From Pseudomonadota bacterium (GTDB taxonomy: Bacteria > Myxococcota > Polyangia > Polyangiales > Polyangiaceae), in the NCBI GenBank assembly GCA_023419055.1, contig JAEZYO010000440.1, positions 1 through 5,831 of the forward strand: a DNA stretch of 5,831 bases. The letters are read 5' to 3'. This document shows, one piece after another, positions 1-5,788 of the stretch. The notes beneath the pieces were generated by a model. That model saw only the letters and a list, made by a program, of their open reading frames with translations, had not been told where the DNA came from and did no database searches. Positions within the stretch are counted from its first letter, which is position 1, and every line of letters begins with the position of its first letter. Both the position numbers and the translations under genes were made by a program.

Positions 1-38
1 CGGCGCCCCCCGCCGAGCGAGCGCGCCTTTCGGACGTC

Positions 39-1931
39 GTGCACCCGACGCTGCTCCTCGTCTTGCTGCTCGCCATCGTGGCCGCCTGTCATGCGCCCGC
101 GATCGGCGGCGCCTTCATGTGGGACGATCGCTTCCTGATCGTGGATGCACCGAGGGTGGTCGAGCTTCGTCCGCTCAAGGAGTACTTCGTCAACCCGTTC
201 TGGAGCGGCGGCGGCGGAGCGAACTCTTCCGAGGCGTATTTCCGCCCCTTCATCGTATTGAGCTTCGCGTTCGACTACGCCGTCTGGAACGGCAACCCCA
301 CGGGGTTTCACGTCACGAACCTGCTCTTTCACCTGCTCAACACGGTGCTCGTTTACGCGTGGGTCAAGCGGCGAACCGAAGGCCCGCTCGCCGCGCTCGC
401 GATGGCCGCGGGATTCGGCCTGCACCCGCGCCTCACGGAGGCGGTGTCCTGGATCTCCGGGCGCACCGACGTGCTCGCGACGAGCTTCGTGCTGCTCGCG
501 CTCGTCACCTGGTCCAAAGACTCGCTGGCCCGGCGCTGGGCAGCAGCGGCGCTCTTGCTCCCGGGGCTCCTGTGCAAGGAGGTCGCCGTGGCGGGCGCCC
601 TCGCGCTCGGCGTTGAGGAATGGCTCGCGCTCGCGCCCGCGTCGTTCGGCGCTCGTTTGCGCCGCGTGCTCCCGGTAGCGGTCGCCTTGCTCGCGTACGC
701 GGCGATCCGGCTCTCGCTGTTTCGGCTCCGGATCAGGAGCGTGGATCTGGGCGTGCTCGGCCGCACGGAAGCGGTGCTCGAAGCGCTCGGCCGCTACGTG
801 GTCACGCTCTTGAACCCCTGGCAACCGAGGGCGCTTTTCGGCGCCATCAGCGATCCTTCACTCCCGTTCGTGGTGTTCGGCGCGGTGGTGCTGCTCGGCC
901 TACTCGTGCTCGCCGTCGCGTTGTTTCGTAGCCCGGCGGTGCGCCGGCGCTTCACGCCCGATGACGTGCCCGCGCTGACGCTCGTGGTCGTGGGCCTCGG
1001 CCTCGCGATGCACATCGCGCCCATCCCGGTGATCACCAGCGTCGCCGATCGCTTCCTCTACTTGCCGATGGTGGGCGTCGCAGCGTTCCTCGCGCCCCGC
1101 GTCGAGCGCCTGGGCGCCCGGTTTCCAGCCGCGCGCCTGGGGGTGCTCGCGGTGCTCGTGAGCTTCGGCGTCGTCACGGCGCGCCGCGCTGCGCTCTGGT
1201 CCGACGAGGTCGCCTTCTGGCTCGACGAGCATCGCCACGCGCCCCGCGCCCTCTACGCGCCATCAGTGGAGCTCGGCAGCGCGCTCAGCCGAGCAGGCTT
1301 TTACCAGGAAGCCTTTTTGCTCGCTGACCGCGCCGTCCATGGCCCGAAGGGGGAGCGGCGCATCATTCCGCTCTACAATAGCGGGCTTGCGCTCGCTCGC
1401 CTCGGCCGCACCGACGAAGCACGAAAACGCTTCGCAGACTGTGCCGGCTCCGAGCGCGCCGACCCCCGCTATCGACGCGCCTTGATGCTCCTGGATCTGC
1501 AGGAAATGAAGTTCGACTCGGCGCGCCGCGGCGTAGAAGCGCTCATCCGGCGCGGCGAAGCCATCCCGAAAGATCGGGACCTCCTGGTCGATTTGCCGAA
1601 GTTCCAGCGCGCCAAGGCCCAGCTCGAGAACGAGACGTTCAAGAACTCCGCCGCGGGCGTGCTCCTCGAGGCGCAGCTCCAACTCCGCGTGGCCCGCTTC
1701 TATGACGCGCTTCCGCTCTGGGAGAAGGTGCTCGAGACGCAGGGCCGCGTGCAGGCAGAAGAAGCGATCCGGCAGCTCATCTCGCTCGGCAACCTGGAGC
1801 AGATGAACCGCGGCGTGGCCCGCTTTCAGGCGCGCTTCGGCCCGCTCTCGGACGACTACGCCAACGCCTACCTGGTGAGGCGCTCCGAGCTCGAAACCGC
1901 CCTGCGCGCGAAGCAAGAGCTCGGGATCTAG
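39..1931 (+). CDS. TMTC-like GT-C family membrane glycosyltransferase with C-terminal TPR region
   Basis: The 630-aa product is a polytopic membrane protein. Residues 4-17 form a hydrophobic N-terminal helix, and further membrane segments extend to about residue 380. Conserved GT-C/TMTC features appear in order: an acidic pair after helix 1 (FMWDD, D29-D30, the probable catalytic acid region), YFRPF (68-71), FHVTNLLFHLLN (90-101), HPRLTEAVSWISGRTD (129-144), a KE pair (180-181) and ADRFLYLP (336-343). From about residue 400 the protein is soluble and helical with TPR-like stretches, for example 405-434 and 443-468. Relatives transfer sugar, often mannose, from a polyprenyl-phosphate donor onto proteins outside the cytoplasm; acceptor and sugar here are unknown. 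The GTG start at 39 puts the signal-anchor at the N-terminus, but no Shine-Dalgarno is visible and the frame has no stop back to the window edge, so a start further upstream is possible. The family call is firm; catalytic activity is inferred. Confidence 0.85.
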   Translation: MHPTLLLVLLLAIVAACHAPAIGGAFMWDDRFLIVDAPRVVELRPLKEYFVNPFWSGGGGANSSEAYFRPFIVLSFAFDYAVWNGNPTGFHVTNLLFHLLNTVLVYAWVKRRTEGPLAALAMAAGFGLHPRLTEAVSWISGRTDVLATSFVLLALVTWSKDSLARRWAAAALLLPGLLCKEVAVAGALALGVEEWLALAPASFGARLRRVLPVAVALLAYAAIRLSLFRLRIRSVDLGVLGRTEAVLEALGRYVVTLLNPWQPRALFGAISDPSLPFVVFGAVVLLGLLVLAVALFRSPAVRRRFTPDDVPALTLVVVGLGLAMHIAPIPVITSVADRFLYLPMVGVAAFLAPRVERLGARFPAARLGVLAVLVSFGVVTARRAALWSDEVAFWLDEHRHAPRALYAPSVELGSALSRAGFYQEAFLLADRAVHGPKGERRIIPLYNSGLALARLGRTDEARKRFADCAGSERADPRYRRALMLLDLQEMKFDSARRGVEALIRRGEAIPKDRDLLVDLPKFQRAKAQLENETFKNSAAGVLLEAQLQLRVARFYDALPLWEKVLETQGRVQAEEAIRQLISLGNLEQMNRGVARFQARFGPLSDDYANAYLVRRSELETALRAKQELGI

Positions 1932-1944
1932 GCTTTCGGAAGCC
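1931..1944 (+). terminator. Small hairpin at the glycosyltransferase stop codon
   Basis: GGCTT (1931-1935) and AAGCC (1940-1944) form a perfect 5-bp stem with a TCGG loop, starting on the last base of the TAG stop. No T tract follows, so it is at best a weak or Rho-assisted terminator or a 3'-end stabiliser. It lies in the 40-bp gap before the next gene, so read-through into that gene remains likely. Confidence 0.2.
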
Positions 1945-1971
1945 GACGCTCTCGGGCAGACTCGCTCGCGC

Positions 1972-2547
1972 ATGCTCGGCGCCGGACGACTGCACCGTTA
2001 TACCTACGCGGACTATGTCGCGCTCGAGCTCACGAGCTCGACGAAGCACGAGTTCCTGGACGGTGAGATTTACGCGCTGGCGGGTGGCTCCGAGGAGCAT
2101 TCGGCCCTCGCGGCCGAAATCCTCCGGGCGCTCGGCAACGCCGTGGGAGACAACCCCTGCCGCGTCCACACGTCGGACCTTCGCGTCTACGTGGAGTCAG
2201 TGGGTCTCGCCACCTTCCCTGACGGCGCAGTGATCTCCGGCCCACTCGAGCAGCATCCTCCGAGCCCGAGCGCCACGGCGTTGAATCCTTCGATCTTGCT
2301 CGAAGTCACGAGCGACACCTCTGAAGAGTACGACACGGGGCTCAAGCTCGCCGCGTACCGCACGATTCCATCGCTCCGCGAGTACATCATCGTCTCGCAT
2401 CGCGAGCGGCGCATCACCGTGCACTCGCGCGCAGCAAGTGATGTCTGGAATTCGCGCGTGGCCATCAGCGGAGGGCGCGTGTTCGTCGAGAACCTCGGCA
2501 TTGAACTCGAAGTCGACGCGATTTACCGGCGGAGCAAGATCGTCTGA
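1972..2547 (+). CDS. Uma2 family endonuclease (PD-(D/E)XK fold, DUF820)
   Basis: The 191-aa product has the usual length and layout of Uma2 proteins (PF05685). It opens with RYTYADYVAL (9-18), followed by KHEFLDGEIYALAGGSEEH (25-43), the typical E..DGEIY.maG....H block. The nuclease core is visible: D84 in TFPDGAVI, E111 in ILLEVTSDTS, then D121 and K125 in YDTGLKLAAYR. The family-typical IPSLREYIIV (132-141) and a beta-rich tail follow. All expected acidic residues and the lysine are present, so the active site looks intact. The family is annotated as putative endonuclease, but its biological role is poorly known. No methyltransferase or restriction partner is nearby. The ATG at 1972 gives a normal N-terminus, although no good Shine-Dalgarno precedes it. 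It sits 40 bp after the glycosyltransferase gene in the same direction and may be co-transcribed with it. Confidence 0.88.
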   Translation: MLGAGRLHRYTYADYVALELTSSTKHEFLDGEIYALAGGSEEHSALAAEILRALGNAVGDNPCRVHTSDLRVYVESVGLATFPDGAVISGPLEQHPPSPSATALNPSILLEVTSDTSEEYDTGLKLAAYRTIPSLREYIIVSHRERRITVHSRAASDVWNSRVAISGGRVFVENLGIELEVDAIYRRSKIV

Positions 2548-2571
2548 GTCGCCCTCACGCGAACCAGCGCG

Positions 2572-2577
2572 TTGACA
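2572..2577 (+). promoter_or_regulatory. TTGACA hexamer resembling a sigma-70 -35 box
   Basis: A perfect TTGACA followed by an A-run (TTGACAAAAA) stands out in this GC-rich DNA. It lies 25 bp after the Uma2 stop and 214 bp before the ABC ATPase start. No convincing -10 element is found 16-18 bp downstream (GACCGT at 17 bp), so promoter activity is only a suggestion. If real, transcription would start near 2605. Confidence 0.2.
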
Positions 2578-2592
2578 AAAAGGGTCGAAAGT

Positions 2593-2698
2593 GAGACCGT
2601 GGCGATGGTCATGTCCTTTCGCGTGATTGACCGTTGTCTCCTTATCGCCGTCCCGGCGATGGAGGCGCGCGTGTAAGCGGAAGGGCACGCACGGTCTC
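2593..2698 (+). promoter_or_regulatory. Possible structured leader upstream of the ABC exporter operon
   Basis: A 9-bp perfect inverted repeat (GAGACCGTG 2593-2601, CACGGTCTC 2690-2698) encloses three further stems. These are 2603-2611 with 2628-2636 (9 bp, two G-T wobbles), CTCC+ATCGCC with GGCGAT+GGAG (2638-2664, 10 bp with a TT bulge), and 2669-2674 with 2685-2690 (last pair G-T; base 2690 is shared with the outer stem). Together they could fold as a four-way junction. In addition, GGCGATGG occurs twice (2601-2608 and 2655-2662). Either copy can pair with ATCGCC at 2644-2649, giving two exclusive folds as in an attenuator or riboswitch. It matches no riboswitch class I recognise and is not a tRNA, since no T-arm consensus is present. 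Chance pairing in GC-rich DNA is a real alternative. If the TTGACA at 2572 is a true -35 box, the left outer arm would not be transcribed from that promoter. Confidence 0.25.
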
Positions 2699-2705
2699 GA
2701 ATCCA

Positions 2706-2736
2706 AACGCCCTTCCGGATATTCCGGCGGGGCGTT
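2706..2736 (+). terminator. Strong hairpin between Uma2 gene and ABC operon
   Basis: Bases 2706-2719 pair with 2723-2736 around a TAT loop, giving 14 paired positions with one T/C mismatch and one wobble. The inner stem is CCGGA-TAT-TCCGG and the outer stem AACGCCC/GGGGCGTT. Only TT, not a T tract, ends the 3' arm. It could be an imperfect terminator for the upstream genes or part of the 5' leader of the exporter operon, whose ATG is 55 bp downstream. The energy was not calculated. Confidence 0.4.
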
Positions 2737-2791
2737 CGGCATTTCTGGGGCCTGAATCGAGCGGTTTCATCCGCGAAAGTCGTGGTTTGTC

Positions 2792-3799
2792 ATGGAACCA
2801 GGGATAGAGGTGCAAGGTCTGCACAAGCGCTTTCGTGTGCGCGCCGATCGGCGAGGATTCTTCGCCGGAATCAAGGCGCTCGCCTTCCCCCAGACGCGAG
2901 AAGTGACGGCTATCGAGAGCCTCTCCTTCAGCGTGGCGCGCGGGGAGCGGGTTGCCTTCATCGGGCCGAACGGCGCGGGGAAATCCACGACGCTCAAGGT
3001 GCTGTCCGGGATTCTTCACCCCGACTCCGGGGAGGTGCGCGTGCTCGGGCTCGTGCCCTGGCAGGCGCGGCGAGAGCTCGGTTTTCGCATCGGCACCGTT
3101 TTCGGGCAGCGGAGCCAGCTCTGGTATCACCTGCCTCCGGACGACACCTTCGAGTTGCTTTCCCATGTTTATGAGCTCGATCGGGCGGTCTTTCTCAGGA
3201 GGCGTGAGGCATTGATCCACGCCTTCTCGCTCGAGCCGCTGCTCGGCAAGCCGGTGCGCCAGCTCTCGCTCGGCGAGCGCATGCGCTGCGAGATCGCCGC
3301 GAGCCTCCTGCACCACCCGAGCGTGCTCTTCTTGGACGAGCCGACGATCGGGCTCGACGTGACGGCGAAATCGATCGTCCGCGAGCTCCTGCTCGACCAG
3401 TCCGAGCGCGACGGCACCTCACTCTTGCTCACGTCGCACGATACCGGCGACATCGAGCGCGTCTGCGACCGGGTGCTGGTCATCGATCGCGGCGCCTTGA
3501 TCCTCGACTGTCCGGTCTCGGCGCTGCGGCGCCAGATCCGCCGCAAGATCGTCACGCTCGCGACCGCCGAGCCCAAGCTCGAGCTCAGCTTGCCCGGCGT
3601 CACGGTCGACGACAGCGTGCCCCACCGCACGAAGCTCGAGGTCGACAACGATCGCGCGGACGTGAGCGACGTGATCCGACGAGCGCTCGCGAGCGCCACC
3701 GTGCGCGACATCACGGTCGAAGATCCGCCGCTCGAGATCATCATCCAGGCTCTGTACGAGAACGCGAAGCAGACTCCTCTGAAAGAGGTCGCTTCATGA
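2792..3799 (+). CDS. ABC-2 type exporter, ATP-binding protein (COG4586-like)
   Basis: The 335-aa cytoplasmic ATPase energises export through the two permeases encoded next to it. All nucleotide-binding motifs are intact: Walker A GPNGAGKST (58-66), Q-loop Q106 within VFGQRSQLWYHLP, signature LSLGER (158-163, a variant of LSGGQ), Walker B VLFLDEPTIGLD (178-189) and the switch histidine H216 in TSHD. The insertion before the first strand pair (about 15-37) and the VFGQ..QLW block are typical of the COG4586 group rather than of NatA or DrrA. The C-terminal 95 residues form an accessory domain ending in DPPLEIIIQALYEN, like the DUF4162-type tails of ABC-2 ATPases. ATG 2792 is the only usable start: an in-frame TGA lies at 2753-2755, and the product begins IEVQGLHKRF soon after. 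No clear Shine-Dalgarno precedes it. Its last codons overlap the next start. Substrate unknown. Confidence 0.93.
   Translation: MEPGIEVQGLHKRFRVRADRRGFFAGIKALAFPQTREVTAIESLSFSVARGERVAFIGPNGAGKSTTLKVLSGILHPDSGEVRVLGLVPWQARRELGFRIGTVFGQRSQLWYHLPPDDTFELLSHVYELDRAVFLRRREALIHAFSLEPLLGKPVRQLSLGERMRCEIAASLLHHPSVLFLDEPTIGLDVTAKSIVRELLLDQSERDGTSLLLTSHDTGDIERVCDRVLVIDRGALILDCPVSALRRQIRRKIVTLATAEPKLELSLPGVTVDDSVPHRTKLEVDNDRADVSDVIRRALASATVRDITVEDPPLEIIIQALYENAKQTPLKEVAS
3784..3788 (+). promoter_or_regulatory. Ribosome binding site for permease 1
   Basis: AGAGG within GAAAGAGG lies 7 bases before the ATG at 3796, inside the 3' end of the ATPase gene. It supports this start and, with the ATGA overlap, translational coupling. 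Confidence 0.6.
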
Positions 3800-4599
3800 G
3801 CAGCAAACACGCAAGCTCGATCAAATACGCGCACGTCGCCCTCACCTCCGCGCGGGAACGACTGCACGAACGGGCGGCGCTGCTCGGACGGCTGGGGTTC
3901 CTCGCCATCGTCCTTTTGATCTTCGCCGAGCTCTGGAAGACCATCGCTCAGGGCAACTCACTCGGCGGCCGGCGCCAGACCGACTTCGTCTGGTACCTGG
4001 CAGTGACCGAGTGGATCATGCTGAGCTTGCCGCCGCTCCACCTCGAGGTGGAAGCCCACGTCCGGACGGGCCGCGTCGCGACTCTCCTGCCCCAACCCAT
4101 TTCCTACGTCGGCTTCGTGTTCGCGAAGGGCTTCGGGGAGCTCGCGGTACGGCTCGCAACGCTCGGCCCGGCGGCGTTCCTGCTGGCGTGGCTGCTCACC
4201 GGGAGCGGACCACCCTCGGGGATGGCGTTGCTCGGAGCCCTCCCGTTCGGGCTCGTGGCGGCCAGCTTGCTCCTCACGTCGTACGTGGTGCTGGGGCTCT
4301 CGGCCTTCTGGCTCGAGGACGCGACCCCGGCGTACATGGTGTGGCAGAAGCTCGCCTTCGTCTTCGGCGGCATGTTCGTTCCGCTCGACGTCTATCCGAC
4401 TTGGTTGCGCGACATCGCGACGTTTACGCCGTTCCCTTCGCTGCTCTACGGCCCAGCCCAGCTGGCCGTCGGCGCGGGCGATGCGAGCGACTGGGCCTCG
4501 CTCGCGCTCCGCCTCTTTCTCTGGGGCTCTGTCTCGGTGGCAGTCCTCGCGTTCGTGCACCGGCGCGCGCTTCGTGCGCTCGAAGTGGGAGGTGGTTAG
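3796..4599 (+). CDS. ABC-2 type permease 1 (COG4587-like)
   Basis: The 267-aa inner-membrane protein has about six predicted helices (roughly 30-48, 64-82, 116-135, 145-170, 180-200, 235-254) after a basic cytoplasmic N-terminus. The loop HVRTGRVATLLPQPISY (88-104) has the tG.va.lL..P.sy pattern found where these permeases meet the ATPase. The block MVWQKLAFVFGGMFVPLDVYPTWLRDIATFTPFPSLLYGPAQL (181-223) is the most family-like part: WQK, GG.f.PL..yP.wL and PF...lYGPa. Size and topology fit a half-transporter that pairs with the downstream permease. Its ATG overlaps the ATPase stop as ATGA, and its TAG stop shares its G with the GTG start of permease 2, so all three proteins are probably made in fixed ratio. 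Family assignment is by recalled pattern, not by a search; substrate unknown. Confidence 0.88.
   Translation: MSSKHASSIKYAHVALTSARERLHERAALLGRLGFLAIVLLIFAELWKTIAQGNSLGGRRQTDFVWYLAVTEWIMLSLPPLHLEVEAHVRTGRVATLLPQPISYVGFVFAKGFGELAVRLATLGPAAFLLAWLLTGSGPPSGMALLGALPFGLVAASLLLTSYVVLGLSAFWLEDATPAYMVWQKLAFVFGGMFVPLDVYPTWLRDIATFTPFPSLLYGPAQLAVGAGDASDWASLALRLFLWGSVSVAVLAFVHRRALRALEVGGG
4587..4592 (+). promoter_or_regulatory. Ribosome binding site deciding the GTG start of permease 2
   Basis: GGGAGG sits 6 bases before GTG 4599, inside the last codons of permease 1. The same frame stays open far upstream (to 4011), so this site is the main evidence that the second permease starts at 4599 and is not a longer 456-residue protein. 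Confidence 0.75.
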
Positions 4600-5381
4600 T
4601 GGCAACGCTCGAGTTCTTGGTCAACGTCTGGCGCCTGAACCTCAAGGCTGCTGTCAGCCTGCGCGGCGCGTTCCTGCTCCAGACCGGGATGATGTTCCTG
4701 AACAACCTGCTCTACTTCACGTTCTGGTGGGTGCTGTTCGGTCGCTTCGAGCAGATCGGCGGTTGGCGCATCGCGGACATGCTCGTGCTCTACAGCCTGG
4801 TCGCGGCCAGCTTCGGGCTCGCGGTCGTGGCCGGTGGCGGCGCGCGCGACCTCGGTCGCGTGATCCTGGACGGCGGGCTCGACGGCTACCTCACCCAACC
4901 GAAAGATCCACTGCTCGCGGTCGTGGCCTCCCGTCTCTCCGCCTCCGGCATCGGCGATCTGGTGAGCGGACTCGTGCTGCTCGCCCTATCCGGCAAGCTC
5001 ACGCTGACGACGGCGCCGCTCGCGCTGATCGCGATCTTGTCAGGAGCGCTGGTGTTCGTGGCGGCGGCCGTGATCTTCCAGGCGGTGGTGTTCTGGCTCG
5101 GAGACGTGGCCTCGCTCGCACGCCAGGCCTGGGAGTTCTTGATCGCCTTCAGCACACAACCCGAATCGATCTTCGGGGGGCCGCTCCGCCTCCTGCTGTT
5201 CACCCTCATGCCCGCGGGCTTCGCCGGGTTCCTACCGGCGCGCCTGGTGCGCGACCCTTCCTGGTTCGCCTTCTTCGGCACTGTCGGCGGAGCCATCGTC
5301 TTCACGCTGCTCGCCGTCATGGTCTTCCGGCGCGGACTCCGGCGCTACGCCTCCGGCAACCAAGTGCTCGTGCGAGCGTGA
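4599..5381 (+). CDS. ABC-2 type permease 2 (COG3694 / DUF990-like)
   Basis: The 260-aa inner-membrane protein has about six predicted helices (roughly 24-47, 60-78, 112-130, 138-165, 195-213, 220-243). Two blocks are characteristic of the DUF990/ABC2_membrane_6 permeases: ILDGGLDGYLTQPKDPLL (89-106), matching the usual G.lD..L..P..pl loop, and FSTQPESIFGGPLRLLLFTLMPAGFAGFLPARL (184-216), matching the ..P..iF...lr..l.f..P..f....P segment. It should form a heterodimeric channel with permease 1, driven by the ATPase encoded two genes upstream. The start is GTG at 4599, overlapping the previous TAG by one base and supported by a strong Shine-Dalgarno. The frame continues open upstream to 4011, but that stretch lies inside permease 1 and reads as Arg/Pro/Ala-rich shadow sequence. 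It is the last gene of the operon; a repeat array begins 65 bp after its stop. Confidence 0.9.
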   Translation: MATLEFLVNVWRLNLKAAVSLRGAFLLQTGMMFLNNLLYFTFWWVLFGRFEQIGGWRIADMLVLYSLVAASFGLAVVAGGGARDLGRVILDGGLDGYLTQPKDPLLAVVASRLSASGIGDLVSGLVLLALSGKLTLTTAPLALIAILSGALVFVAAAVIFQAVVFWLGDVASLARQAWEFLIAFSTQPESIFGGPLRLLLFTLMPAGFAGFLPARLVRDPSWFAFFGTVGGAIVFTLLAVMVFRRGLRRYASGNQVLVRA

Positions 5382-5487
5382 ACCGACCGCTCGCCCTCAG
5401 CTGTAACCCATGCTGCCGGACAGCCCTCTCGAACTCGGCCGAACGGCCTTGCCGGCAAGCAGAAAAGAACCAAGACCGTTTACCAAG

Positions 5488-5541
5488 CCTTCCCGGCAAG
5501 CAGCAAAAACCTCCGAGGTCTTCTCCTCCTTGCCGGGAAGG
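5488..5541. terminator. 13-bp perfect inverted repeat made by array units 2 and 3
   Basis: CCTTCCCGGCAAG (5488-5500) and CTTGCCGGGAAGG (5529-5541) are exact reverse complements. A 4-bp inner stem, ACCT-CCG-AGGT (5509-5519), sits in the loop. It lies 107 bp after the last exporter stop, so it could end or protect the operon mRNA. No T tract follows on either strand, so classical intrinsic termination is not supported, and a protein-binding site is an alternative. Confidence 0.4.
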
Positions 5542-5578
5542 AAATTCAGACCTCCGAGGCCTCGCCGCGTCTACCCAC

Positions 5579-5615
5579 GAAGGAATTCAAGACCGTTTCG
5601 GTCCGCAATTCCTTC
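5579..5615. repeat. 14-bp two-part hairpin across array units 4 and 5
   Basis: An outer 9-bp stem, GAAGGAATT (5579-5587) with AATTCCTTC (5607-5615), encloses a symmetric CAA/CGC internal loop. Inside it is a perfect 5-bp stem, GACCG-TTT-CGGTC (5591-5603). A run of six T (5627-5632) follows 11 bases later, too far for a standard intrinsic terminator. This is the most extensive single fold in the array. Confidence 0.5.
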
Positions 5616-5649
5616 CCCGCAAGCAGTTTTTTGGTGACAGCGGTCGCGC

Positions 5650-5772
5650 GCTCCTTCCCGGCAAGGCTTCGTAAGCCTTCCTGGTTTTCCGCTCCTTCCC
5701 GGCAAGGCTTCGTAAGCCTTCCTGGTTTTCTGCTCCTTCCCGGCAAGGCTTCGCAAACCGATCCGGTTTTCT
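5650..5772. repeat. Three well-conserved 41-bp tandem copies
   Basis: Taking the phase from GCTCCTTCCC, copies lie at 5650-5690, 5691-5731 and 5732-5772, and a partial fourth starts at 5773. The first two differ only at their last base (40/41 identical), which points to recent duplication. The third differs from the second at six positions, all in the linker. Copies 1 and 2 contain the 7-bp hairpin AAGGCTT-CGT-AAGCCTT (5663-5679 and 5704-5720). Copy 3 loses that and instead has AAACCG-ATC-CGGTTT (5755-5769). Confidence 0.92.
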
Positions 5773-5788
5773 GCTCCTTCCCGGCAAG

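Noticed and set aside
1263..1973. 236-codon minus-strand open frame
   Set aside because: It is antisense to the TPR region of the glycosyltransferase, shows no family pattern and is explained by codon bias.
2605..2622. Sigma-54 type -24/-12 element (TGGTCAT...TTTCG)
   Set aside because: The -12 GC dinucleotide is out of register and only part of the -24 element fits the consensus.
2605..2676. Leader peptide of 23 codons starting at ATG 2605
   Set aside because: No clear ribosome site and no run of regulatory codons; it may be chance within the structured intergenic region.
2593..2705. tRNA-like cloverleaf (GGTCTCGAATCC near the 3' end)
   Set aside because: No T-loop TTCRA in register, no discriminator/CCA geometry, and stem sizes do not match a tRNA or tRNA-Sec.
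4011..4598. Upstream extension making permease 2 a 456-residue protein
   Set aside because: This part lies within permease 1 in another frame and reads as Arg/Pro/Ala-rich low-complexity sequence; a strong Shine-Dalgarno marks GTG 4599 instead.
4481..5674. Long plus-strand open frame across permease 2 and into the array
   Set aside because: It is Arg/Pro-rich with no recognisable domain, and overlaps a clear membrane protein in the correct frame; it stays open because of GC-rich codon bias.
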